Assembly: GCA_016648135.1 (NCBI GenBank)
Contig: JADDOH010010850.1
Location: 1-64,000, forward strand
From: Agrypnia vestita
Lineage: Eukaryota; Arthropoda; Insecta; Trichoptera; Phryganeidae
Reading direction: 5' to 3'
Length of the DNA: 64,000 bases
The position numbers and the translations under genes are program-made. Positions within the stretch are counted from its first letter, which is position 1. Each line of letters opens with the position of its first letter. The notes under the pieces are model-generated. The model had not been told where the DNA came from. It saw only the letters and a list, made by a program, of their open reading frames with translations, and ran no database searches. This document shows, one piece after another, positions 44,291 through 54,905 of this stretch.

Positions 44291-44408
44291 AGAACATTCT
44301 TTGATGATTTAATGGTTAAGGTACGCCTTAAAAGCGTAATTTTCAGTACAAAATAACACTTTAAAGGCGTACTTTAATTTTTAAATCATCTAAGTATTGA
44401 ATTCGGGC

Positions 44409-45261
44409 CTAGGTGTTCGAAGTTATTGAGGTTTATAGGTATATTCATAAATACGAGTAAATGTTCTTACTGAATATTTTTGAGTGATATGGCAGTTGCT
44501 TTGTGGTGCTACATAATTTTTTAAATTAACATAAATTAACATTTGTAATGCGCAATGTAATTAGTGTTAATAAAATGAAATCAATGACTTACGAAAATCG
44601 TAACTAAAGGTATTTAATTTCAATAAAGGTATTTTGAAAATACGTATTTTGCATTTTGTATTTCAATACTTTCCTTTAAAACTATTTTGTATTTGCATTT
44701 AAAATAGAAAAGTAACCATGTATTCGCGTGTTGAATTTAAATACTTTTAATTAACTATTTTGCACATATCTGCCTACATTTTATCGACACCGATCGTAGA
44801 TACTCCAGCACGCAATATATATTATTTTGAGTGAAAATTTTCCCACAATTTTTAATGGGATTTTAATTATCAAGTTTTTAATAATTATAACAGCGTGGTA
44901 TTATAAGAAGCATTGACCGCACACAAGCTTGTTGCCTGCCTTTGTGCTCTGATAAAAACATGCCGTAAAGCCAGGCATAAATGAGAAGAAAAGACCATTA
45001 CACAGATTATTAATTCCATTGTAACAAGGGCTTAAACCTCCAACTAATATTTTATGTAACGATCTTAGTAGTCTCTTGACTGAAAGTCTCTTAACTATTA
45101 CAACTTTGTTTATGGGTTTTTGTTCTGAACATTACGCGGAGATTATTTCATTCTGTTCATATTTACCCCATTCCTAACCTGAATATACCCTGTTCGCATA
45201 TACGTCACACGATTTATTTTATCTGGTTAATTTGTAAATAATTTCCTTTTTTTTAATTACA
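44409..45261. other. AT-rich stretch, nothing recognised
   Basis: Low-complexity TATTTTGTATTT words at about 44600-44710 resemble those at 31060-31190. No gene seen. Confidence 0.4.
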
Positions 45262-45717
45262 CTATGTCTCAAAGCTGGTAGAAAATTTTACCGGTTCCTG
45301 GTTTGATAATGAGTCGAAAATGTAATGCAACCATGACCTATTTTTTTAAATAGTTATGGAGATATGCAGTGTTAAAATATGCATTTTTTTAAAAGTATTT
45401 CTGATTTATTTTTTTCAAAAAGTTGAACTATCACTACAGTAACTTATACCGATTAAGAAAAATTCATTCGCTTTAATACAAGTTGAATAAAATGATAAAA
45501 ATCGTGCAAAATTTGAATAGATTTTTTTACAAGGTTTTTATCATTTTATTTATGCTGTATTAGAGCGAATGAATTTTTCATAGTCGATGTAAGTTACTGT
45601 AATGATAGTTCAACTTATTACAAAAAATAAGTCAGAAATATTGAAAAAAATATTCAAATTTTAATATTGCATATCTCTATAACTGTTGTTATTTTCGACC
45701 CACAAAATCTTAGTAAG
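45262..45717. mobile_element. Palindromic MITE P4 (core only)
   Basis: Inner segments AAAAATTCATTCGCTTTAAT, ACAAGGTTTTTATCATTTTA and their inverses mark it as family P. The TACAGGG terminus is not recognisable at either end. Confidence 0.6.
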
Positions 45718-46513
45718 TGGTTTTATACATTACAAAGATATTGTTAAAATGCCTGATCACAAAGTTTGCTTTAAATATTACAAATATTAATAAAACATTT
45801 TTAAAAATGTATTATATGAATTGAATGTTTCTTGCTTGATTTGAGAATCTGTTTCTGTATATCATTTAACCATACATATGTATAGTGGGCCGTTTTTGTT
45901 CATTTGTTCATATTTGTTGTTTATTGAATGAAGCTATTTGTAATTTATATAAACAACTGAAATAAAAATAGTGGAAACGAGCAGCAGAAGTCCGAGTTCA
46001 TGGATGCGGTCGGTTGCGAAATGGTTGCCAATTATGTATAAAAGTACGTACCTACACACGCTTCAGTCTTAATATTTAATATAAAAATATTCACAAAAAA
46101 AAATTCCCAAAATTTAACCAAAAATTAAAACCTTTTTTCCACCGTCCGTGTCGGACTAACACTTTAAAATTGTTATTGTAATTTTGTTCCACCACCTTGG
46201 AGAAAAATTGAAATAACAGTGTTGGGACGATGATATTTTAAGCTTTCAAAAATAATTGGTTCTCTCGTGTATTTTTAATTTACGTAAAATAAATGGCACA
46301 TCTGTTGAAAAGAAACATTAATATCGTTATTTGTAAATGTTCAATTTGATAAAATAACAGATGTTTTTGACAAAAATAACACATTTTCTTAAAGAAAAAA
46401 CGGTCCCATTTCGAACTCGGCAACTTTGACAAAAGAAACAACTTCATGTTTCTTCCAAATGTAAACAAATAAAAGTCTACGATTCTGATTGGATGATGTA
46501 ATATTTTACTGAC

Positions 46514-46590
46514 CTGTTGAACCAATCATCAGTGTACCTGGGGTAGGGGTAAGGGTCGTTACTGCTGAAGTCGTACGACGCTTCGGCATT
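46514..46590 (-). CDS. amon: Proprotein convertase 2 (amontillado/PCSK2) internal exon, 77 nt
   Basis: Minus-strand exon encoding NAEASYDFSSNDPYPYPRYT followed by DDWFN and the first two bases of a Ser codon. This is the segment of the PC2 subtilisin-like (kexin family) catalytic domain between the catalytic Asp region and the catalytic His motif (SHGTRCAGE, expected in the next exon). The acceptor is TTTGTTTTCAG and the donor AG|GTCAGT. It is phase 0 at the start and phase 2 at the end. The residues fit PC2 better than furin or PC1. PC2 matures neuropeptides and peptide hormones in secretory granules of neuroendocrine cells. The preceding exon is at 55386-55423. The following exon was not found in the remaining 46.5 kb, so a long intron or an assembly break is likely. 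Coding composition (GC-rich third positions) stands out from the AT-rich intron. Confidence 0.93.
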
Positions 46591-46811
46591 CTGAAAACAA
46601 AATACTCATTAATCAACAGTGGGTAATAAATCGATACAACCGCCCTCTATGGAAACTTTTTATCTGGGGCTTAATGCAAGAAGTGCCCGTGTCAGATTTT
46701 GGACAAAATGAGGCATCTGAATTAAAAACTTAAATTAGCATTATTTTAGGATTACGTTCTTTTAGGAGGCTTGCTAGTAAATATTTTCTGTAACCAGATG
46801 ATCACGATGTA

Positions 46812-47216
46812 TACAGGGTTATTTGGAAAACATTAATTACCTCGCAAGGCTATATTCCTGCCTTGATTATGTGTCGAAAATATTTCTGACTTATTTTTTA
46901 CAAAACGTTAAACTATCATTACAGTGACTCATTTCAATAAAAGTTAAATAAAATGATAAAAACCTTGCAGAAATTCCAATCAGAATATTTTCCGATTGGA
47001 ATTCGAAGGTTTTAATTATTTTAGTTGACTTGTATTTAAGGGAATGAATTTTTCACATCATATTCGATATTAGTTACTGTAATGAAAACTTTGATGTCGT
47101 ATATCTCCAAATCAAACTATTGATATTGGGTCATATTTGCGTGAACATTTAAGACGCATAATCAAGGCAGGAATATATTCCTGCGAGGTTATTAATGTTT
47201 TCCAAATAACCTTGCA
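46812..47216. mobile_element. Palindromic MITE P3, TA target duplication
   Basis: TACAGGGTTATTTGGAAAAC at the left and a slightly decayed inverse at the right (mismatch in CCTTGCA), with TA on both sides (46810-46811, 47217-47218). Closest to P2. Confidence 0.8.
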
Positions 47217-47339
47217 TACTGAAGGTTATTTACATCTATTGTTCACGGGAAACAAACAATCCTCTCTCCTGAACAATTTACTTTTTCGACATAGGCACTT
47301 CTAGCACTAAGCCCCCAATTTAAATATACTATAAGCCCC

Positions 47340-47775
47340 ATATATAAATAAAAACTGGTCTAAAAAGGAGTTATACATTGAAATAATTTTCAGGCGTATT
47401 CTAGTGTAATATTAATAATTCGAAAGAATGTCATGCATATAAAAAAATATTGCTCTAAAAACTCCAATGAAAAATATAAATATTTCATTAATTACTAATG
47501 TACTGGTTTATGGGGATGACAAATTTCGACCACAGTAAAAATACAGCTCACATATATTATGAAACAAGGGTTTCAAGATAAACATGTATGCAAATTTCAA
47601 AAATTAATAAATGTGGTAGTCTATCATGGGTGGAATTGTTAACGTTACATTGTGTAAAGTGATCACTTAAGCCAGCCGTACGATAGGTCGTAAGCGCTAT
47701 GGATACCCAAAAAGACTTCCATTACTAGTTTACCATATAAAAAAATAGCTTCGTCCCTATGAGTTATTAATATTA
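47340..47775. mobile_element. FB1 copy, right arm
   Basis: Contains ATTGCTCTAAAAACTCCAAT, CTATCATGGGTGGAATTGTT, AAGTGATCACTTAAGCCAGC, CGATAGGTCGTAAGC and a decayed terminal palindrome (GTCCCTATGAGTT). Truncated at the left. Confidence 0.75.
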
Positions 47776-48224
47776 TTATTTTCATTAAATTTTCTCCTGT
47801 TCTCTCAATATTCCCATTTCAACCACATTTACACCGATATCTTCAGCTCATTTTATCAGAGCCCAATCAATTAATTATTTGTTTACCCACTTAATCAATG
47901 TAAATATAATATATTAGAATGTAGTCAGTTTAATAGTTCACCTGTCGATGAGAGGTTCTGTTACTCTCGAAACTTGAGTAGTAAAATATAATAATATTAT
48001 TAAACTCACGTAGGGGTAGCATAGTTAATGTTTTTCATCCAATTTCATGACCATCATGAATAATCTCTACAACGTTAACGCCAAATCTATCGATAATATT
48101 ATTCTATGGAATGTTTAGTTGTCACTTACCGGTATTAATTAATTTTATATATCACTTTGATTTTGTTAACATAGCGACAAATGCTGTTGTAGATGAATTC
48201 TTATTTATGCCGAGTTTTTACATA
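47776..48224. other. AT-rich stretch with a possible decayed PLE end
   Basis: GATGAGAGGTTCTGTTACTC followed by TCGAAACTTGAGTA (47947-47980) has the outline of the PLE motif (GATGA, GAGAG/CTCTC hairpin, GAAA), but the CUGA part and stem I are missing. Not called as a ribozyme. Confidence 0.3.
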
Positions 48225-48430
48225 CACAGGTGTCTCATATCTAGTAGCAAAAACTTCGGGAGAGTCTTCTTCATTCAATTTTGAATGGAAAATATTATCT
48301 ACACTTTCGGTGAAACGTCAACAGTTAAGGAGATAAGCGAATAAAACTTTGTATATTTTTCAAGACTTCTGACCTATCTTCTGTAAAACGAGTATCATGA
48401 AAGTAACTTATATCAAATATTATTAATTAA
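48225..48430. mobile_element. Partial element of MITE family P
   Basis: Shares CTTCTTCATTCAATTTTGAA and CACTTTCGGTGAAA with 32470-32640. It has one side only. Confidence 0.5.
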
Positions 48431-48479
48431 AATTTATTTATATCGCTTTGATAGGAGTCAAACAAATAATTAAAACCAG

Positions 48480-48790
48480 ATTTCTTTGCAAGGTAAATAA
48501 ATAAATCTTTAAAATAAAGTTTGCTTTGCGCAGTACATGCGCGACCTTTTTCCTTTGAAGAGATGCATAATAACAGCCCTTCTCCAATTCATTGGAATGC
48601 AGCTCTCCTTTAAACATTGGTCGAAGAGTCCATGGAGCCACGAGAAGATTACTGGGCCACCACCCTTAATGTACACTGTCAAGCCCCCCAGGGTTGCCAT
48701 TCTTGGAGTGCTTCAACGTTCTTTTTATTTCTTCTAAACTCATCTCATTCAAACTATTATCATTGTTCACAAGCTCAGACCCGTTTCAAA
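48480..48790 (-). pseudogene. LINE reverse-transcriptase N-terminal fragment
   Basis: The minus strand reads ELVNNDNSLNEMSLEEIKRT, LKHSKNGNPGGLDS, then in the next frame GGPVIFSWLHGLFDQCLKES, CIPMNWRRAVIMHLFKGK and a break. This is the fingers region of a LINE RT (S-P-G-L-D motif, W..A-V-I...K-G-K motif). Frameshifted and lacking the active site. Confidence 0.8.
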
Positions 48791-49459
48791 AGAATTTTCA
48801 CTTATTTTCCGTTACTTGGTGGTATTTAAGTATGTTAAATAGAAAATTATAAAAATTAATTCTTAAACTTTTGAAACATCCTCAGCGAAGCTTCCGAAAC
48901 ATTGCAAGGATTCATTTTATCATAACTCAAGAGAGTTTTAAACATATTCAATTAAGTTTCACTTTAAGTTCTGGATTATATCCATTACACGAACTTGTAG
49001 GAACAAGTTTAAATGTATCTTGACTATGAGGAAACAAAAATGTGTAGGTATTTAATATTTCACGGTGCAATAATTATATTCACTTTTAAAATTGAAAAGC
49101 ATTTTCATAAAGAAGTGGCGGCTACATTGTAATAAAATTATTTAATGTATTTAATTAATTTTCGTAAAATCTGACTTGGCAGTCTTTAAACGTAGTTGAA
49201 AGAAATCGCCTGACAGAAAAGTTTGCCCCGGGACTTTTTAGAGTTTGATTTTAATACAGAAGGTGCTCTTTCCTACGAGAGACACATTTAATATTAAATT
49301 AGATTCCCACGCATTTTTCATTACTTCGTCTCAATAGAGGGTGGTTTTTTAGAGGTATGGAAGTTAAAAAGGAAATAAAAAACATAAAAATCGTGGTACC
49401 GGTCATGGTTTTGACTTAATTGGAATGTTAATGGAAGGATGAAGCTGAATGAGGATTTT

Positions 49460-49655
49460 CATTCTTACAATACAATAGAAAGCGACAACATAACACTACC
49501 AAAGAAAAATAAAAAAAAAACACCTCACAAAGTTGTATGATGTATAAAGGTATAAAAATCTTCGATAGCCTGCCAAAGGAAATTCAAAACACGGAGAATA
49601 TAAGGAGGTTTAAACTGGAGTGCAAAAATTTTATTGTAAAAACTTTTAAATGATT
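49460..49655 (+). pseudogene. LINE ORF2 tail
   Basis: MYKGIKIFDSLPKEIQNTEN followed by IRRFKLECKNFIVKTFK and a stop at 49652. It has the KGIK-x-F-x-S-L-P signature of LINE C-termini, as at 19301-19850. Upstream domains absent. Confidence 0.7.
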
Positions 49656-49674
49656 AATCAATTTTTATTAATCA

Positions 49675-49860
49675 ATTAGAAAAGACATACAGAAAAAATC
49701 AAATTAACGAAAAAATATTTTAACTGCCACCGGGACTCGAACCACGGACCTCCAATTCTATCAGGAAATGGCGCGTTATCCCATTTCGCCAAGACAGTCT
49801 GGTAAGTTAACGAAAATTTTTCGACCTTATATGTAGTCTCTTTTTAATTGATCAACATTT
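49675..49860 (-). mobile_element. SINE-D copy, uninterrupted
   Basis: Minus strand: head ACTGTCTTGGCGAAATGGGA, B-box GGTTCGAGTCC and an outer arm pairing ACTGTC with GGCAGT; tail AAAATCAAATTAACG... like 29035-29084. Serves as the empty reference for the split copy at 29035-29405. Confidence 0.75.
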
Positions 49861-50277
49861 TTATTCCATTTTTAAAGCAAACGCATAAATATTGTTTTTT
49901 TATTATTTTAAAGTCCTATACCTCTAAAAAAACTACCATTACTATTAAAACCGTCTATTTTTTTCTGAATTCGTGAGACAAAAGGTAGGTAAGATGTACC
50001 TTTCTATATTAATTCTTATTTATTTACATCGTATTTTTTGCCTTGCGGAGATAGTGATACTGCGCGCCGATATTAAATATTTTTCATAAGACAAATAGCC
50101 TCATTTTGTCAATGTGTATAATTAAACACAATATCTCCGCCTCAGTTTTAAAAGTATAATATTTAACGTGAGAATTTTTTTTGAATTCATAAGAATTTCA
50201 TGGTTTTTGGGATTTAATTTTTTTAACCGTATCTTAGCATATTTTACATACACGATTTTATAGCATATTTTACATAT

Positions 50278-50319
50278 TATATATATATATATATATTATA
50301 TATATATATATATATTATA
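50278..50319. repeat. (TA)n tract at mariner insertion site
   Basis: About 40 bp of TA/TAT repeats directly abut the mariner terminus. They supply the TA target, so the exact TSD dinucleotide cannot be distinguished from the tract. Confidence 0.85.
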
Positions 50320-51605
50320 TTAGGTCCTTACATATGAAATTGGCGTTTAGTATGGGAGGAACATAAAGCCGATTTTTTTTTATTATAATATATTTATTTA
50401 ATCAAAGTATGTACCATTGCTATCTATGCACTTTTGCCATCTCATAGGTAGTTCATCGATCCCTTTACTAAAAAAACCATTCGGACGGGAATCAATAAAA
50501 TCTTTGAAGGCGGTTTGGACTGCCCCATCGGAGTTGAATTTTTTCCTTTGCAAGAAGTTATCCAAATTTCGAAAAAAATGGTAATCTGTTGGGGCAAAGT
50601 CCGGAGAGTACGGTGGATGTCTTAGACATTCCAATTGAAGCTCCTCTAATTTGGTAGCCGTCTGTTGTGCAGTGTGTGGTCTAGCGTTATCATGAAGCAG
50701 CAGTGGCCTAGAGCGATTAACCAGCCTCGGTTGTTTAGCAGCTAGCTTTTCCATCATGGTTTGCAGTTGCTGACAATAGACATCTGCCGTAATCGTCTGG
50801 CCAGATTTAAGAAAGCTGTAGTGAACGACACCAGCACTAGTCCACCAAACGCTCACAAGTAACTTTTTTGGAGTCAATTTTCGCTTGGGGCATGGTTTGG
50901 CTGGTTCGGCAGGGTTCAGCCATTGCGATGAGCGCTTCCGATTATCGTACAGGATCCACTTTTCATCACAGGTAATGATTCGATTTAAAATCCCTTCATT
51001 ATTGTGCCGGTTGAGTAATGCAACGCAGCAGTCAACGCGCGTTTGTTGATTTGCTTCACTCAATTCGTGAGGTACCCACCTTTCAAGCTTTTTCACCTTA
51101 CCAATTTGCTTCAAGTGGATTAAAACAGTTTTATCACTAACACCGCAGCCTGCAGCTAACTCGGATGTGGTTTGCGATGGATCCGCTTCCACAATAGCCT
51201 TCAATTCTTCATTATCAACTTTGGTCTCCGGCCGTCCACGGGGCTTGTTCTGCAGGTCGAAATTTCCAGAACGAAAACGTTGGAACCAAAAACGCACTGT
51301 GTTTTCTTTTGCGGCACCGTCGCCATACACATCATTAATCCTTCGAGCCGTTTCTGCAGCACTGGTGCCACGGTGGAACTCGTACTCGTAAATAACGCGA
51401 TATTTCAAGTTTTTCATTTTGTAAACTGAGTGACGCAAAGAAAAAAACAGTTGAGGAAAAAACAAATGAATTATAATTTTCAAAACAAAAATACACGAGT
51501 AAATAGCTGTATAAGTTTGGATTTGGAATTCCTAACCAAAGAGAAGATATTTGAGATCAAATTTGCCAGTACGGCAAAACGCCAATTTCATATGTAAGGA
51601 CCTAA
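50320..51605 (-). mobile_element. mariner transposon, complete
   Basis: A 1286-bp element with perfect 29-bp terminal inverted repeats beginning TTAGGTCCTTACATATGAAA (50320-50348, 51577-51605), flanked by TA (50318-50319, 51606-51607). It encodes one uninterrupted transposase on the minus strand. Identical TIRs and an open reading frame suggest recent insertion. It lies in the PC2 intron in the same orientation as the gene. Confidence 0.95.
50398..51417 (-). CDS. mariner transposase, 339 aa, apparently intact
   Basis: Transposase that excises and inserts the element at TA sites by a cut-and-paste reaction with a DDD triad. N-terminal helix-turn-helix region (about residues 5-110), a basic RGRP motif at 60-63, linker motif WVPHEL at 114-119, catalytic D151 (TCDEKW), D243 (LHDN) and D278 (YSPDFAPTD at 270-278). 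D243 and D278 are separated by 34 residues, the DD34D signature of mariner. The length equals the usual 340-350 aa. The ATG at 51417 is chosen because it matches family starts; the frame stays open 22 codons upstream but has no other ATG. No stop or frameshift was found. The subfamily was not determined (wording closer to mellifera/cecropia than irritans). Whether it is active is unknown. Confidence 0.95.
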   Translation of the reverse strand: MKNLKYRVIYEYEFHRGTSAAETARRINDVYGDGAAKENTVRFWFQRFRSGNFDLQNKPRGRPETKVDNEELKAIVEADPSQTTSELAAGCGVSDKTVLIHLKQIGKVKKLERWVPHELSEANQQTRVDCCVALLNRHNNEGILNRIITCDEKWILYDNRKRSSQWLNPAEPAKPCPKRKLTPKKLLVSVWWTSAGVVHYSFLKSGQTITADVYCQQLQTMMEKLAAKQPRLVNRSRPLLLHDNARPHTAQQTATKLEELQLECLRHPPYSPDFAPTDYHFFRNLDNFLQRKKFNSDGAVQTAFKDFIDSRPNGFFSKGIDELPMRWQKCIDSNGTYFD

Positions 51606-51749
51606 TATTTTTTTTCAGCCGGATCTGTTATATAACCCGTGGGACCATGATTTTGGATTATGCCCACTTTAAAACTATCCATTAAAAATAAATATTTCTT
51701 AGAGTAATATATCAATTGTTCGAAGAATATTTTTTCCTCTGAAAGAAGG

Positions 51750-52260
51750 CTTGAACTTTGTGGTGACATTATTATTAAAATAAAACACAAATCACTTTGT
51801 TTTCACCACTTTATTAGATTATACATCTTTCGAGAAAAATGTTCTCTTCATCATAATTGTTAGTGTACTAACAATTGAAAAAGTTAAACCATGCAAGTGT
51901 GTTACGGTGAAGAGGAGAATGAGGGGAGGATGAGGAGAGGGGAGAGGAGTCGGAGGTGTTAATTATTAGGAATGTCATCTGAAGGGGATGGAACTTAAGT
52001 GGAAAAATATTCAATAGTGGGGTGAACACAAATTTAGTCTGAGTGTTTATTATAATTGAATTAATATTAACATTTTTCCTTATTTCAAATATTTCTAAAT
52101 TATTTATTTGTGGGATCTTATAACTAATATGTAAATTTTTAAACCTTTATTAATTTTAAATGTATGGTCATATTTAATTAAGTGTTTTGCAAAATCAGCA
52201 TTGCTAAAAATTTGACTCAACATTGCTAGTTAAAGCTTTGATGTGTTCTTTAACCCTAGT
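51750..52260 (-). pseudogene. PLE fragment, minus strand
   Basis: The minus strand aligns with 60820-61240: ADFAKHLIKYDHTFKINKGL (frame then breaks), the 3' non-coding part with ACCGTAACACACTTGC and the end CTAATAAAGTGGTGAAAACA. The ribozyme-like motif (about 51818-51857) is degraded (ATGATGA in place of CUGANGA, GAAAGATGT). Confidence 0.75.
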
Positions 52261-52370
52261 TTCAAAATTTGTACACAAACAATACCGATGAAGGGAACAT
52301 CGTTCTCGAAACATGTAGATTGTATAATTTAATTAAATGGTGAAAAAAAGTAATTTGTGTTATATTTTAA
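52250..52370 (+). mobile_element. PLE end facing the previous fragment
   Basis: GTACACAAACAATACC, CGATGAAGGGAACATCG, TTCTCGAAACATGTAG, TTAATTAAATGGTG match 61125-61240. With 51750-52260 it forms the head-to-head arrangement typical of PLE copies. CCGATGA replaces CTGANGA, so the motif (52281-52321) is probably inactive. Confidence 0.65.
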
Positions 52371-53360
52371 CAATGTATGTAGTATGTTCAACCTTCCAAG
52401 AGTTTTCTAACACCGTTTATTATCATTTAATATAAAAAAATGAATATATTTTTGGAACAGACTGGCAAAGTAAGCCATTTTGATCCCAACGCGAAATCTA
52501 GTTTACATACTAACTGAACACGAATGCGTCCTTTACTATCAACTGTATCGTATGATTGCCTTTTCGTAAATAACTGAATTTTGTGGGCTATTCTGCATTG
52601 TGTTCCATTTGTACCTGCGGCACGTACGCGCTGTCGCACGGCATAGCGCTTCACCCGAAAGGGATTTCATTCAATTTCGCGTTTATTTGTCGCAAACAAT
52701 ATTTTGATTTGAAATATCCCTGTCGATTGAGCGCGAGTGGAAAAGGCAATTCAATTCAAGTTGATGAAATTTTGAACGTCGTGATTGACAGATGCCGGGC
52801 GATGAGTGTGCGAATATTTGAAGCGATTTATTATCGGCGTTTGCGTTTTATTCTGATACACAGAGCTCGTCAAAAAAGGATACACATTTCAACAAAAGAA
52901 AAATCCGTATTAAAGTTGCGATATTAAATTTATTCGGATGTCAAAAGATGAATTTAAGTCACAAGTGACTTTTATATTTACGACAAGCGCTCAAAATGGC
53001 GGCAAATCCAAGAATGCGGTCATTATAACAGATACTTCTGAAAGTAAGCATCTTCGGTATAGTTGAGTGTCCTGATTTTAAAATAAAATTTACGCGCAAA
53101 TAAGTATTAAAGAAAATATTACACTTTAAAGTTTAGAAAATCGCACCGTACATTTTGACATTTGATGGGCAATATCTGTGGATGAAGTGTAAGTCATAGA
53201 CAAAATTTATATGACGACAATTTTATTTATAGACAATACCAAATGTACCAATACCAATATGTGAATCATAGACAATAGAAATATGATAAATACTGAACGT
53301 AGGAAAGGTTAGGTTAGCATTTTTTATTAGATAAAATTAGATCATTTAGGTTTGATAATC
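52371..53360. other. Intronic stretch with balanced composition
   Basis: A 114-codon plus-strand ORF (52583-52927), opposite to the gene, has no recognisable motif. The block is less AT-rich than its flanks. No repeat partner in the window. Confidence 0.4.
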
Positions 53361-53988
53361 TTAGGGTACGAACATGCCGAAGATGCCTTACATTTTGCCT
53401 TGATGCCTTACATTTTGCCATTTACATGGATGGCGGTGCGCACATGTCGGTTCAGTCGCACCTCGATGTCGACACTCGCTAAAACGCAAAAACGATTTCT
53501 AACACCTTTACTGATTATTTTTCAGCTAATTCTTTAATTTAAAAGTAGAGAAATGTAATTCATATGTATGTAAACATTAAAGTAAGAACCTAAACTTGAA
53601 TGTTTATTTGACAGTTTAAAAGATACCTACAGCGATCGTGACATGAACAATACGGGATTAATGATAATGACGCCTCTTCTAATTAGCTTCATTCATTTAA
53701 TACTATTTTTCAAATAAAGAAGGCTGAGGCGAATTTTACCAATCACGAACCAGATCACATCGCTGCTCGCGGTCGACCGCGATGTAAAAACAAAACATTT
53801 TGTTTTCACGTAAGCATCGAGGTAATTCTCCATGTAGGCTGCGATGTATCGCAGTAAGGTATTTTTCGGCATGTGCGTGCGTATCTACTAGCACGTGTTT
53901 GTTTTACATGGAGGTGACATCGAGGTAGCGAGCTAAACCGCGACTGCGAGGTATCGCAGTGAAGCATCTTCGGCATGTTTGTACCTCA
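53361..53988. mobile_element. TIR element with internal repeats
   Basis: GGTACGAACATGCCGAAGAT at the left and the inverse ATCTTCGGCATGTTTGTACC at the right (about 53966-53985). Inside, TGCGATGTATCGCAGTAAGG (53849) and TGCGAGGTATCGCAGTGAAG (53946) repeat directly, each before a TCGGCATG word. Class unknown; target duplication unclear. Confidence 0.6.
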
Positions 53989-54148
53989 AGGTTTTGGTTT
54001 TGGTTAGGTTTGCTTTAGAAAGTTTGATATTGCGTATATTTCAATATTTTCCACTCATTTCAAAGCATGAATCCATTTGTTAAGATGTTGCTACTAGCTA
54101 CGAGACACCCAGCATAAAATAAATAATTTACAAAGTAGAACCAATTCT

Positions 54149-54191
54149 GGACTACGCTCTCCCACAGCGAGAATGTGGGAGAAGGTAGTCC
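54149..54191. repeat. Hairpin, 18-bp imperfect arms
   Basis: GGACTACGCTCTCCCACA and TGTGGGAGAAGGTAGTCC (two or three mismatches) around GCGAGAA. Confidence 0.7.
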
Positions 54192-54799
54192 TAGAGTTAC
54201 TTATTATAAGCTTACCAAAATTTTTCACTAACATTCTATCTCACTATAAAAAAACGAGCGAGCCTTACAGTAGTCGCATATGATGTGTAACATTTGACAT
54301 CTCACAATTAAAAATATCAATTGAGCAGCAACAAAAATTAACATCAAAATTTAAAAAGCTAATACCTATATATTTATTAATTAGTAAATACAAGTAAAGA
54401 AAATGTATGTGCATTTATTTATTATTGAATTTTGCCGCACTAGGTAGGTACCGTATATCTACATATGCATTTTGTTTAGAATGATGTGTTTGGTCAATTA
54501 TATGTTTTTATTCATTTTCATAGATGGCGGTAGTGTTCCGCCATACATATTTTATGAAAACTTTGAATAAATGTTTAAAAATAATCACATAAATTACATA
54601 AAATTTGAGAATGTAAATCATTAAGGGTAGTTTTTGTTTACATTATCATAAAAAAAATTAAGCATTTATTGGATAGTTTCGAAGATATAAGCCAAAATAT
54701 ATCAGAGTTACAACGTCCAAACGCTTGACACCAGCCCTGTAGCATATATACAAAATCAGAAGCGTTAGCTGTTGGTAGCGTGCGTCTTCGCTGACATTG

Positions 54800-54905
54800 A
54801 TTTTTTTTATAAACGAGCGCGCTCATTGCTTAAATGAATTTACGCGCGTTTTATTTCCTGTTACGCATTTCCGTCCATTTTCACGAAATTACTGCCACAG
54901 ATTAC
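54800..54905. repeat. Dispersed repeat shared with 33310-33425
   Basis: GCGCGCTCATTGCTTAAATG ... CCTGTTACGCATTTCCGTCC; inverse of the copy at 33 kb. Confidence 0.6.

Larger units (their letters stand above)
43672..44408. mobile_element. MITE interrupted by a PLE fragment
   Basis: GGGCCCGAATTTAGAGTCAA at 43671-43690 and, at the right, GATGATTTAATGGTTAAGGT to TTGAATTCGGGCCT (44295-44408) are the two sides of the MITE seen whole at 28126-28245. The middle is PLE sequence. Confidence 0.65.

Noticed and set aside
47947..47980. Possible hammerhead motif (GATGA, GAGAG/CTCTC, GAAAC)
   Set aside because: The CUGA part of the core and stem I pairing are absent, and stem II overlaps the core.
48880..48930. 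CTCAGCGAAGCTTCCGAAAC resembling a PLE motif
   Set aside because: No hairpin pairing between box and GAAA; similarity limited to GAAAC.
51167..51429. Plus-strand ORFs of 74-85 codons
   Set aside because: Antisense shadows of the mariner transposase.
52583..52927. 114-codon ORF in the PC2 intron
   Set aside because: Antisense to the gene, no motif, no conserved start context. Length is plausible by chance in balanced-composition DNA.
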